Shown here one piece after another: positions 1-5,144 of a DNA stretch of 5,401 nt. The position numbers and the translations under genes are program-made. The notes under the pieces were generated by a model. It was not told the DNA's origin. It ran no database searches and saw only the letters and a list, made by a program, of their open reading frames with translations. Numbering within the stretch: the stretch's first letter is position 1; every line of letters starts with the position of its first letter. This stretch comes from CBDUUP01 sp965370435 (GTDB lineage: Bacteria > Chloroflexota > Anaerolineae > Anaerolineales > UBA11579): assembly GCA_965370435.1 (NCBI GenBank), contig CBDUUP010000308.1, positions 1 through 5,401 of the forward strand, given 5' to 3'.

Positions 1-23
1 GGAGGGCTTAAGTTGATGCGTAT

Positions 24-45
24 GGGGAGCAGCGCGCTGCTCCCC
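24..45. repeat. Perfect 22-bp palindrome, left copy
   Basis: GGGGAGCAGCG followed directly by its reverse complement CGCTGCTCCCC is a perfect 22-bp palindrome. Its right flank (tacaccaacgga, 42-56) matches the corresponding flank of a second copy near 5213-5250, which lies in the opposite orientation. The weaker outer arms (ttgatgcgta on the left, tacaccaa on the right) show the same stem extension in degraded form. Two copies with matching flanks in 5.4 kb suggest a dispersed REP-like palindromic family. Confidence 0.75.
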
Positions 46-117
46 TACACCAACGGACGCCTCTTCCCACAAGCCAAAGGCTCATCCTTCGGCAGGCTCA
101 GGATTGGAACGCCCGGG

Positions 118-133
118 GCGGACTTCAGTCCGC
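118..133. repeat. Short hairpin GCGGACT-tc-AGTCCGC
   Basis: This is a perfect 7-bp inverted repeat (GCGGACT, 118-124, and AGTCCGC, 127-133) separated by two bases. It is the second of three stem-loops in the gene-free left end. Its tightness resembles small dispersed palindromes, but only one copy lies in this window, so family membership is an inference. Confidence 0.5.
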
Positions 134-138
134 TTCAC

Positions 139-157
139 GTGAAAATAGTGATTTCAC
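139..157. repeat. Short hairpin GTGAAA / TTTCAC
   Basis: A 6-bp inverted repeat with a 7-base loop follows the preceding hairpin by five bases. It is not followed by a T-run, so it is not a good terminator. It could be chance or the outer part of the same repeat element. Confidence 0.35.
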
Positions 158-252
158 AGGGGAGGCAGATATCAAACCCGCCCCAACAATGGCAGCAACT
201 CCGGCGGTCTTTCGGGGTTATACGTTGTGAGATTTCCAAACTAATTCTACAC

Positions 253-257
253 GGAGG
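253..257 (+). promoter_or_regulatory. Ribosome binding site for small membrane protein
   Basis: GGAGG lies 11 bases before the ATG at 269. The spacing is slightly long but usable, and it supports this start. It is one of only two clear Shine-Dalgarno sequences in the window; the other precedes the FG-GAP protein gene. Confidence 0.65.
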
Positions 258-268
258 AACATAACCTA

Positions 269-592
269 ATGAAAGACAATCTTGGAAGGTATGCCTTTAT
301 CGGGGGGTTGGTCTTGGCCGTGATTGCCGGGATCATGCTCACCAATTTTCAATGGGACGAATGGATACTGGTCGCTCTGGGTATCGTCGTAGGGTTCCTG
401 AACATCTCCGGCGAGGAGACCGGGAGCTTCCTGCTTGCCGGGGTCACCCTGCTGGTCTCGTTCTCGGCAATGCGGGAATTTCCCAATGCCCGAGGCCCCT
501 TGTGGGATGTACTGCTCAGCGGCTCGTTCTTCATCGTCCCGGCCTTGATCGTTGTGGCTGTCAAAACTCTATTTAAGACTGCCAAGGATTGA
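269..592 (+). CDS. Small four-helix integral membrane protein, unknown function
   Basis: The product is a 107-residue, very hydrophobic protein. Four membrane segments can be read at about residues 8-25, 31-45, 52-68 and 81-102, with a basic C-terminal end (KTLFKTAKD). The most distinctive feature is the second-to-third helix junction, GFLNISGEE (42-50), an Asn followed by paired acidic residues just outside the membrane. I have a vague recollection of small uncharacterised membrane proteins with a similar N-I-[ST]-x-x-E turn, but cannot confirm it. No catalytic motif is visible and no function is assigned. The start is supported by GGAGG upstream. The gene stands alone: a repeat region precedes it and a strong hairpin (652-683) follows it. 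Overlapping open frames in the same interval are shadows, because only this frame gives a coherent membrane-protein pattern. Confidence 0.8.
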   Translation: MKDNLGRYAFIGGLVLAVIAGIMLTNFQWDEWILVALGIVVGFLNISGEETGSFLLAGVTLLVSFSAMREFPNARGPLWDVLLSGSFFIVPALIVVAVKTLFKTAKD

Positions 593-651
593 ATTCCCGG
601 CGCGGTAGAGTGAAATCTGGGAAGTAATAGCTTTCCCTCGAAATGATATAA

Positions 652-683
652 CGCAATGGACGGACAGTTGTCTGTCCATTGCG
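652..683 (+). terminator. Strong 15-bp hairpin, possible terminator
   Basis: CGCAATGGACGGACA (652-666) pairs with TGTCTGTCCATTGCG (669-683) with a single G-T wobble. This makes a long stem with a tiny loop, 60 bases after the membrane protein stop. The downstream sequence (cttaataaaaatt) is AT-rich but not a true T-run, so intrinsic termination is only moderately supported. It could instead be an RNA-stabilising hairpin or a dispersed inverted repeat. Confidence 0.45.
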
Positions 684-694
684 CTTAATAAAAA

Positions 695-758
695 TTGAAC
701 ACTGAATCGCTGAATAACTGAAACACTGAAAAAAAACTTAACCATGAAATAGTTTCCA
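695..758 (+). repeat. Octameric CTGAA repeat element, copy A
   Basis: This is a tandem of NNNCTGAA units with period 8: cactgaa, tcgctgaa, taactgaa, acactgaa (700-730). An A-run, ctta, and a tail resembling catgaaatagttt follow. The same order of parts recurs in the same orientation at 1613-1677: ttg-aacactgaa start, octamers, A-run, ctt, tail with tgaa.tag.ttt. The two copies bracket the TIR gene. The octamers differ in their three variable bases, so this is diverged repeat structure and not a recent exact duplication. Confidence 0.7.
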
Positions 759-775
759 AGCCTTCTTTTCCCCCA

Positions 776-784
776 TGCTATAAT
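776..784 (+). promoter_or_regulatory. Extended -10 promoter of the TIR gene (leaderless)
   Basis: TGC-TATAAT is a consensus extended -10 element (TGN at 776-778, TATAAT at 779-784). Only six bases separate it from the ATG at 791, so transcription should start at or next to the start codon. No Shine-Dalgarno sequence is present; the preceding bases are pyrimidine-rich. No good -35 is seen at 16-18 bases, which fits dependence on the extended -10. Both facts point to a leaderless mRNA. Confidence 0.65.
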
Positions 785-790
785 TTCTTT

Positions 791-1597
791 ATGGCCGATA
801 TCTTCCTCTCTTACAGTCGGAAAGACAGCGGCGCGATGAGCCGCCTGCGTGACCGTCTGCGCGGGGAGGGTTTCTCCGTGTGGGTGGATGAGGGCGAACT
901 GGAACCCGGAACCCCCGATTGGCGGGACGCCATCGAGGCGGGCATCGAGGCGGCGGGGTGTGTGGTCGTCATCCTATCTCCAGAGGCCAAGGAGTCAAAA
1001 TGGGTGGCCCGGGAGATCGCCTACGCCGAAGATCGAGGGCTGCGCATCTTCCCCGTTTTGGCGAGGGGCGACGGACGCTCGGCGGTGCCGCTGGAGTTGG
1101 TCAACATCCAACGCACCGATATCCGAAAGGACTTCGAGGGGGCCGTGAGCAAGCTGGTCAAGGCCTTAGAGGGCCATCTGGGGAAAAAGCATCCGCAGCC
1201 TGCCCAGCCTAAACCAGCCGCCAAGACACCTACCGACCCAGCCGCCACCCACCCCCAGATCGTCGCCCAGCTCACCCAGAAATTGGGAAAGCTCAAGCCG
1301 GGGGAGGGAAACCTCCTGGGCAAGGTGTCGTTCACCAGGTCGAAGAAATCAGCCGCCCATCATTATGGCAGCATTCTACTTATGAAGTCGCTCAGAGACC
1401 ACACCAAGAAAACCGAAATCAAGGTTGACAATCTGAAGCGTCTGGGCTGGCGGGTTGATAGCGCTTCAGGGATGATCACTTCCTTATCAAAAACCTGGCC
1501 TAAGAACGCGGACGATGAAACCATCGCCGAAGCGATCCTCCGGGCGAATCTCGCAATGGACCTCAAGCCAGAGGACAGTCTGCGGCCGGTATTATAG
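791..1597 (+). CDS. TIR-domain protein with uncharacterised C-terminal domain
   Basis: This 268-residue soluble protein begins with a bacterial-type TIR domain (about residues 3-127). The box DIFLSYSRKDS (3-13) forms the first strand and loop, VWVDEGELEPG (30-40) follows the second strand, and VVVILSPEAKESKWVAREI spans 58-76. Glu75 in SKWVAREI aligns by eye with the catalytic Glu of TIR NAD-cleaving enzymes such as SARM1 (DWVHKEI). NADase activity or cyclic ADP-ribose signalling is therefore plausible but inferred. A Pro/Ala/Lys linker (about 130-155) joins a C-terminal region (156-268) that I do not recognise. That region is basic in its first half and ends in a short acidic helix-like stretch (ADDETIAEAILRANLAMDLKPEDS). 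Bacterial TIR proteins usually pair with a sensor or effector module, so this region may be the sensor. No defence partner gene is adjacent. The ATG directly follows a -10 box. Reverse-strand and other-frame open stretches here are shadows. Confidence 0.9.
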   Translation: MADIFLSYSRKDSGAMSRLRDRLRGEGFSVWVDEGELEPGTPDWRDAIEAGIEAAGCVVVILSPEAKESKWVAREIAYAEDRGLRIFPVLARGDGRSAVPLELVNIQRTDIRKDFEGAVSKLVKALEGHLGKKHPQPAQPKPAAKTPTDPAATHPQIVAQLTQKLGKLKPGEGNLLGKVSFTRSKKSAAHHYGSILLMKSLRDHTKKTEIKVDNLKRLGWRVDSASGMITSLSKTWPKNADDETIAEAILRANLAMDLKPEDSLRPVL

Positions 1598-1612
1598 CCA
1601 CCCGGGACTGAG

Positions 1613-1677
1613 TTGGAACACTGAAATACTGAATCACTGAACCGCTGAAAAAACTTTACGCTGAACTAGCTTTACAG
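1613..1677 (+). repeat. Octameric CTGAA repeat element, copy B
   Basis: This copy begins 16 bases after the TIR stop codon. Octamers aacactgaa, atactgaa, tcactgaa and ccgctgaa (1617-1649) are followed by an A-run, cttta, and the tail cgctgaactagcttt. This is the same arrangement and orientation as copy A upstream of the gene. Similarity extends beyond the octamer tract into the tail, so the two are related elements and not merely two simple-sequence tracts. Confidence 0.7.
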
Positions 1678-1696
1678 ATAAATATTTGGCGCATTA

Positions 1697-1756
1697 GAAG
1701 GTTGAACGTTTAAACGTTAGAACGTTCAATCTTTTAACCTACAACCTTCCAACGTT
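1697..1756. repeat. AACGTT period-8 repeat with nested inverted repeats
   Basis: AACGTT occurs at 1705, 1713 and 1721, exactly eight bases apart, and again at 1751. The first two form a perfect 14-bp palindrome (1705-1718). TTGAACGTT (1702-1710) and AACGTTCAA (1721-1729) form a 9-bp stem. An outer inverted repeat GAAGGTTG (1697-1704) and CAACCTTC (1742-1749) encloses the whole. It lies between two convergent genes. Confidence 0.65.
1702..1734 (+). terminator. Possible terminator of the TIR gene
   Basis: The 9-bp TTGAACGTT/AACGTTCAA stem with a 10-base loop is followed by tcttttaa, a short T-run on the plus strand. The stem is AT-rich and therefore weak. Read on the minus strand, the same hairpin could also end the FG-GAP transcript, whose stop is only 32 bases away, but there it is followed by ccttctaatg, which is poorer. 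A terminator is expected between convergent genes, and this is the best candidate. Confidence 0.35.
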
Positions 1757-1760
1757 TCGT

Positions 1761-3824
1761 TTAACTCCCGTCCCAATCGCCGGTAATGGGGAGAAGTCCC
1801 GCGCCGCCGTAGGTGAATACGATGTCAGGAGGGGCGATGAAATTGGCGTTACGCATGGAGACCACCCCGTTCAGGTATATTCCGAGGGTGTCCACCCCAT
1901 CGCCATCCCAGTCACCGACAAGAGGAATGGCGCCTTTAAGTCGTTCATGGGAAATGGTGATGTCCGCGGGGCCTGCACTGTTGGCGTTGCGCAGCAGGAA
2001 TTTCCCCGCAATGGGATTGAATTTACCGATGGTATCTATCCCATCTCCATTCCAGTCGCCAGTTATCGGAATCAGATCCGCTCCGCTAAAAAAGAACTTT
2101 ATGTCCGCCGCGCCCAAGTTATTGCTGTTTCGGAGATAGAATCTCCCATTTTTGTAGATACCCAGCGTATCAACGCCATCTCCATTCCAATCTCCAGACA
2201 GAGGCAGCACTCCTATGAGTTTTTGGTTTGAGAAAGAGATGTCTGCCGGACCGGCGTCGTTGCTGTTGCGCAGGCGGAACTCGCCCAGGCTGGGGCTGAA
2301 AACACCGATGGTGTCCAGTCCGTCGCCGTCCCAGTCGCCGGTTATCGGAATGCCGTCGGTGATATCCGTGGCGAAAGTGAAATCGAGGTCGGGCGGGCCA
2401 GCGTCGTTGGTGTTGCGCAATTGGAAGCGGTTTATCCCGGCGGGTTCGAAAACACCGATGGTATCCGTGCGTGACCGGAAAACATAAACCGAGCCGGACA
2501 TATCGCCATTGTCGTCGTCATACGGCGAACCGATCAGCGCGGTATTGCCTTGGATTGCCATAGCGTAGCCGAACCAATCCCAGGACGCGCTGTCGGAGGA
2601 GGTCAGCTTGTCGGTCTGGCCCCACGCATCATTCCCACCCTGGTCGCGGTTGAATACATAGACGGATCCAGCATCGTCATTATGAGCCGGCGCCCCAACC
2701 AGGACTGTATCCCCACTGATGGACACTCCCCCACTGAAGTAATCCCCTGCTTCACCATCAGAGGCCGTCAGCTTGACCACCTGCCCCCATTCATCCGCCC
2801 CTCCTTGATTTCGTTCGAAAATATAAGCCGACCCGGATGCATCCCCTTTATCGTCATCAAACCACGCTCCGACCACGGCGGTATCTCCACTGAGAGCCAC
2901 GGGGAAGCCAAAGGCGTCCAAGGATTCACCATCGGAGGCAATTAGCTTGGCGACTCCACCCCAATTATCAGCCCCTCCCAGGTCGCGGTAGAAGATGTAG
3001 GCCGAACCTTGGTCGTCGTTGAAGCCAGGCGCTCCGACCAGGGCGGTGTCTCCATCCAGAAAGACCGACAACCCAAATCTATCCTCAGCCACGCCGTCTG
3101 GGGCGGTCACTTTTACAACGTGACCCCAATTATCGGCTCCCCCCTGGTGGCGATAGAAAACATGGATCGCGCCTTTATCGTCGTTATCATCTGTGAATCC
3201 AATTATCGCTGTGTCCCCATCGAGGGCGACGGACATCCCAAAATTTTTAACTAAGGGAAATTCTGGGTTAGTCATGAAAGCCGCCTCTCCCCAGTTATCA
3301 GCCCCTCCCTGGTCCCGGTAAAAGACGTAGACTTTTCCCGCGCCTCCCGATATCAGGGCGGTGTCGCCATCCAGAGCAAGGGCGTAACCGAAATTCTCCC
3401 ACCACACCGCGTCGGAGGCCATCAGTTTGACCACCTGGCTCCAGCTATCCCCGCCTGGGTCGCGGTAAAAGATGTAGGCCTGGCCGGGATCGTTCAGGTC
3501 GTTGCCCCACGTCGGAGCGCCAACCAAAGCCGTGTCCCCGCTGAGGGCGACGGAGTGTCCAAACCACTCATTCGTCGTATCATCCAAGGCATGGAACTTA
3601 GATGTCTCGGTGAAGGGGGCATTTGACATCCGGCCAGACCCAACTTTGAAGGTCTCCGCTATTGCAGCCTTCAATCCGGGGGTGATCTGGTCTTCATCTA
3701 TGCGACTGGCAGCCGCCCGCATAGGGGAGGCAGCGAAAGGTTGAATGAGAAGAGTGGCGATGAGGGTCAGCGCGAATATACTACGGATTTTTCTGTGCGG
3801 GTGGAGACATGGTGACTTTGACAT
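1761..3824 (-). CDS. Secreted FG-GAP propeller protein with C-terminal GDWDGDG repeats
   Basis: The product is 687 residues long, with a Sec signal peptide: basic n-region (HPHRKIR), hydrophobic core (about 15-33) and probable cleavage near AAA-S (about 40). Seven FG-GAP-type repeats follow, with FG or equivalent cores near residues 87, 144, 194, 249, 304, 362 and 417 (pattern [WNY]FG.SVAL.GDTALVGAP....GSAYIFYRDQGGADNWG). Seven is the blade number of integrin-like beta-propellers. Blade 2 lacks the acidic loop, and blade 6 has FS in place of FG. Residues 455-687 hold five repeats of TIGVF....F.LRN.N.AG..DI with DxDxDG or DxNxDG calcium-type loops (Asp497/499/501 in the first). The fifth loop stops at GDWDGS. 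The start at 3824 is chosen because AAGGAG lies six bases upstream and a signal peptide begins there. An in-frame ATG at 3902 lies at the predicted transcript start and is probably not used. The likely role is extracellular adhesion or ligand binding; this is not proven. Confidence 0.88.
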   Translation of the reverse strand: MSKSPCLHPHRKIRSIFALTLIATLLIQPFAASPMRAAASRIDEDQITPGLKAAIAETFKVGSGRMSNAPFTETSKFHALDDTTNEWFGHSVALSGDTALVGAPTWGNDLNDPGQAYIFYRDPGGDSWSQVVKLMASDAVWWENFGYALALDGDTALISGGAGKVYVFYRDQGGADNWGEAAFMTNPEFPLVKNFGMSVALDGDTAIIGFTDDNDDKGAIHVFYRHQGGADNWGHVVKVTAPDGVAEDRFGLSVFLDGDTALVGAPGFNDDQGSAYIFYRDLGGADNWGGVAKLIASDGESLDAFGFPVALSGDTAVVGAWFDDDKGDASGSAYIFERNQGGADEWGQVVKLTASDGEAGDYFSGGVSISGDTVLVGAPAHNDDAGSVYVFNRDQGGNDAWGQTDKLTSSDSASWDWFGYAMAIQGNTALIGSPYDDDNGDMSGSVYVFRSRTDTIGVFEPAGINRFQLRNTNDAGPPDLDFTFATDITDGIPITGDWDGDGLDTIGVFSPSLGEFRLRNSNDAGPADISFSNQKLIGVLPLSGDWNGDGVDTLGIYKNGRFYLRNSNNLGAADIKFFFSGADLIPITGDWNGDGIDTIGKFNPIAGKFLLRNANSAGPADITISHERLKGAIPLVGDWDGDGVDTLGIYLNGVVSMRNANFIAPPDIVFTYGGAGLLPITGDWDGS

Positions 3825-3830
3825 TGGATT

Positions 3831-3836
3831 CTCCTT
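3831..3836 (-). promoter_or_regulatory. Ribosome binding site deciding the FG-GAP protein start
   Basis: On the minus strand AAGGAG precedes the ATG at 3824 by six bases. This is an ideal spacing and favours that codon over the upstream in-frame ATG at 3902, which has no such site. Confidence 0.8.
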
Positions 3837-3904
3837 GTGTGTTGATCCAAATATGTTGATGCTCACAATCCTGTAGGTCGTTTCCCCTGGTTTGACTGCC
3901 ATCC

Positions 3905-3933
3905 ATATTACATCATTGTATGAGGGTTGTCAA
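3905..3933 (-). promoter_or_regulatory. Sigma-70-type promoter of the FG-GAP gene
   Basis: On the minus strand a perfect TTGACA (3928-3933) is separated by exactly 17 bases from TAATAT (3905-3910), a four-of-six match to the -10 consensus. Transcription would begin near 3898 and give a leader of about 74 bases before the 3824 start codon. A second TTGACA overlaps just upstream (3935-3940), with TACAAT at 3916-3921 only 14 bases away, which is less well spaced. Confidence 0.6.
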
Positions 3934-3980
3934 ATGTCAACTGGTCAACTTTTGGGATTGCTTTTCAGGAATTCTTCTAA

Positions 3981-4006
3981 GCGGAGGCTATGCCCAACGT
4001 CTCCGC
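3981..4006 (-). terminator. Weak hairpin at the end of the phosphatase gene
   Basis: GCGGAG and CTCCGC form a 6-bp stem around a 14-base loop, starting two bases after the phosphatase stop codon. On the minus strand it is followed by ttagaagaattcc, not a T-run, so it is a poor terminator. Read-through into the FG-GAP gene is possible despite that gene having its own promoter. Confidence 0.3.
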
Positions 4007-4007
4007 C

Positions 4008-4880
4008 TTACGTCTTCCGCCCCCGTTTTCTCAGCCCCTTAAGCCCCCAACCCTTCCCCGCTTCCAGGACCGCCACGGCGATATTGTCTCTGCCGCCGTG
4101 TTCGTTGGCCGCTTCGATCAGGGCCTCCACAGCTTTCTCAGGGGTGGAGGCTTCCTTAAAGATGCGAGCCACTTCATCGTCATCCTTCACCGACCCCCAT
4201 AACCCATCGCTGCACGCCATCAGACGGCTCCCGTTTTCCAGGGAAAAGGTATCAATATCCACCTTCACCTCTTCGGCAGTCCCCATCGCTCGGCTCAAGA
4301 CCCCTCGCTTGGGATGGGTGTAAATCTCCGCTTCGTCGTAGTATCCGTTAGCCACTAGTTCACCGATCAAGGAGTGGTCGACGGTCAATTGGGCCATCTC
4401 GGAATCGCTCAGGAGGTAGACCCGGCTGTCTCCCACGTTGGCCGTCACCCCCAGCTCTCCCTGAACCAACGCGCCAGAGAGGGTGGTCCCCATATTCCCT
4501 TGCACATTCATCCCTTTAGCAAATCGGAATATGGCTCCATTGGCCCTTTCTACGGCGATCTGGAAAGCCCGGCCGATCTCCTCCTGGGAGGCGGGCGATT
4601 TTGACCATTCCCCCCGCATCAGGGGCACCAGAGCCTTGGAGACGGTCTCGATAGCAATCTCGCTGGCGACCTCGCCATACTTATGCCCCCCCATCCCGTC
4701 GGCCACCACCACCAGGCCCAAAGGAGGGCCTCCCGGCGGGTTGAGTTCCCACGAGAAACTATGATCTTGATTTTTGGGGCGGACCATCCCAATATGGGTG
4801 GCGGAGAAAACGGAGAATTTGGTCATCTGAGTAATTTCGCCGATTGGAGTCCCGTTTTTCTTCAAGACTGAGGCAACCAT
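4008..4880 (-). CDS. PP2C/PPM-family serine/threonine protein phosphatase
   Basis: This 290-residue cytosolic metal-dependent phosphatase is of the bacterial PrpC/Stp type and removes phosphate from Ser/Thr residues. All expected motifs are present in order: RPKNQD (34-39), VVADGMGGHKYGEVAS (58-73, metal-binding Asp61), GTTLSGALV (131-139), VGDSRVYLL (149-157), LTVDHS (165-170), GVLSRAMGT (193-201), SDGLWG (224-229, Asp225) and GGRDNIAVAV (262-271, Asp265). A basic tail (GLKGLRKRGRKT) replaces any membrane anchor. Such genes often sit beside a PknB-like kinase, but none lies in this window; it could be just outside. The start is uncertain. The ATG at 4880 follows a TATAAT with a very short leader, while MTKFSVFSATHIG, starting at 4826, matches the usual family N-terminus better and would give 272 residues. 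Neither has a Shine-Dalgarno site. The frame and function are secure; the first 18 residues are not. Confidence 0.92.
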   Translation of the reverse strand: MVASVLKKNGTPIGEITQMTKFSVFSATHIGMVRPKNQDHSFSWELNPPGGPPLGLVVVADGMGGHKYGEVASEIAIETVSKALVPLMRGEWSKSPASQEEIGRAFQIAVERANGAIFRFAKGMNVQGNMGTTLSGALVQGELGVTANVGDSRVYLLSDSEMAQLTVDHSLIGELVANGYYDEAEIYTHPKRGVLSRAMGTAEEVKVDIDTFSLENGSRLMACSDGLWGSVKDDDEVARIFKEASTPEKAVEALIEAANEHGGRDNIAVAVLEAGKGWGLKGLRKRGRKT

Positions 4881-4883
4881 CGC

Positions 4884-4907
4884 TAGTGGATAATGAATTA
4901 TACATCA
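4884..4907. repeat. TATAAT-dyad repeat, copy 1
   Basis: The core tggataatgaattatacatca is nearly identical to a second copy at 4992-5015 (tggataataaattatatcaa). Each contains ATAAT-nn-ATTAT, an inverted repeat around a two-base centre. In each copy the minus strand reads TATAAT. A duplicated operator or a duplicated promoter is the simplest reading. Confidence 0.5.
4897..4902 (-). promoter_or_regulatory. -10 box of the phosphatase gene
   Basis: A perfect TATAAT on the minus strand lies 16 bases before the ATG at 4880. The predicted transcript would start near 4890, giving a leader of about 10 bases without a Shine-Dalgarno site. No -35 resembling TTGACA is seen at normal spacing. The box sits inside a dyad (ATAATGAATTAT, 4891-4902... 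on the plus strand) that recurs 108 bp upstream, so it may also be an operator. Confidence 0.45.
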
Positions 4908-4991
4908 GCCTGGATTTCCTACCTTGCATTTGTGATATGAGGCTTCGTCTTACAGAGTTGTTAATTGATTTTAATGTCCCCTTAATCCTTA

Positions 4992-5015
4992 GCGTGGATA
5001 ATAAATTATATCAAG
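4992..5015. repeat. TATAAT-dyad repeat, copy 2
   Basis: This is the second copy of the dyad, exactly 108 bp from the first (minus-strand TATAAT at 5005-5010 and 4897-4902). It has a good -10 sequence on the minus strand, but the -35 region at normal spacing is poor. It could drive a longer phosphatase transcript or be a binding site for a regulator. Confidence 0.45.
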
Positions 5016-5113
5016 TTGTACGGTTCTTTGAGATAAGGAGAAACCCATAAGATAACATGATAAAAGGCCTGCACCCAAAGTATCCGTAATATAAGCATCC
5101 CCTACCCACTATT

Positions 5114-5144
5114 CAATAAGCCGGTGAAATTCACCGGCTTATTG
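5114..5144. terminator. Strong bidirectional-type terminator hairpin
   Basis: CAATAAGCCGGTG (5114-5126) and CACCGGCTTATTG (5132-5144) form a perfect 13-bp stem with a GC-rich core and AT-rich base around the loop aaatt. On the plus strand it runs into ttattgtgtgttt. On the minus strand it lies 33 bases after the stop of the putative edge gene, which makes termination of that gene the most economical explanation. No plus-strand gene is visible for it to serve. Confidence 0.75.

Larger units (their letters stand above)
1..268. other. Gene-free repeat-rich intergenic region
   Basis: I see no supportable gene on either strand. A frame open from 13 to 264 (+) runs straight through hairpin repeats, has no ribosome binding site and reads as low-information sequence. 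The stretch holds three consecutive inverted repeats (24-45, 118-133, 139-157). It also has a local direct repeat in which GGCTCA recurs 15-20 bases apart around 79-102. It ends in the ribosome binding site of the next gene. No convincing -35/-10 pair was found for that gene; TTATAC at 218-223 is a possible -10 without a good -35. Confidence 0.6.

Noticed and set aside
13..264. Open frame of 83 codons on the plus strand
   Set aside because: It begins inside the palindrome region, runs through two further hairpins, has no ribosome binding site and shows no protein-like pattern.
695..1677. Insertion sequence or composite transposon around the TIR gene
   Set aside because: The flanking repeats are direct, diverged and low in complexity. 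There is no transposase, no terminal inverted repeat and no target-site duplication that I can see.
1613..1756. CRISPR-like array
   Set aside because: The units are only eight bases long with two- or three-base variable parts, far below CRISPR repeat and spacer lengths.
1813..3744. Several plus-strand open frames opposite the FG-GAP gene
   Set aside because: They are antisense shadows of a repetitive coding region. Their pattern follows the repeat period of the real minus-strand protein.
3825..3902. Longer start of the FG-GAP protein at 3902
   Set aside because: The ATG lies at the predicted transcript start and has no Shine-Dalgarno site. The ATG at 3824 has AAGGAG at six bases and starts a proper signal peptide.
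4844..5050. Plus-strand frame with the motif VDN.LY occurring twice
   Set aside because: The repeated motif comes from the duplicated TATAAT dyad, whose 108-bp spacing happens to be a multiple of three. The start lies inside the phosphatase gene and no ribosome binding site is present.
5057..5089. Ten-codon frame after AAGGAG (5035-5040), possible leader peptide
   Set aside because: The spacing of 16 bases is too long, there are no regulatory codon runs, and no downstream plus-strand gene exists for it to control.
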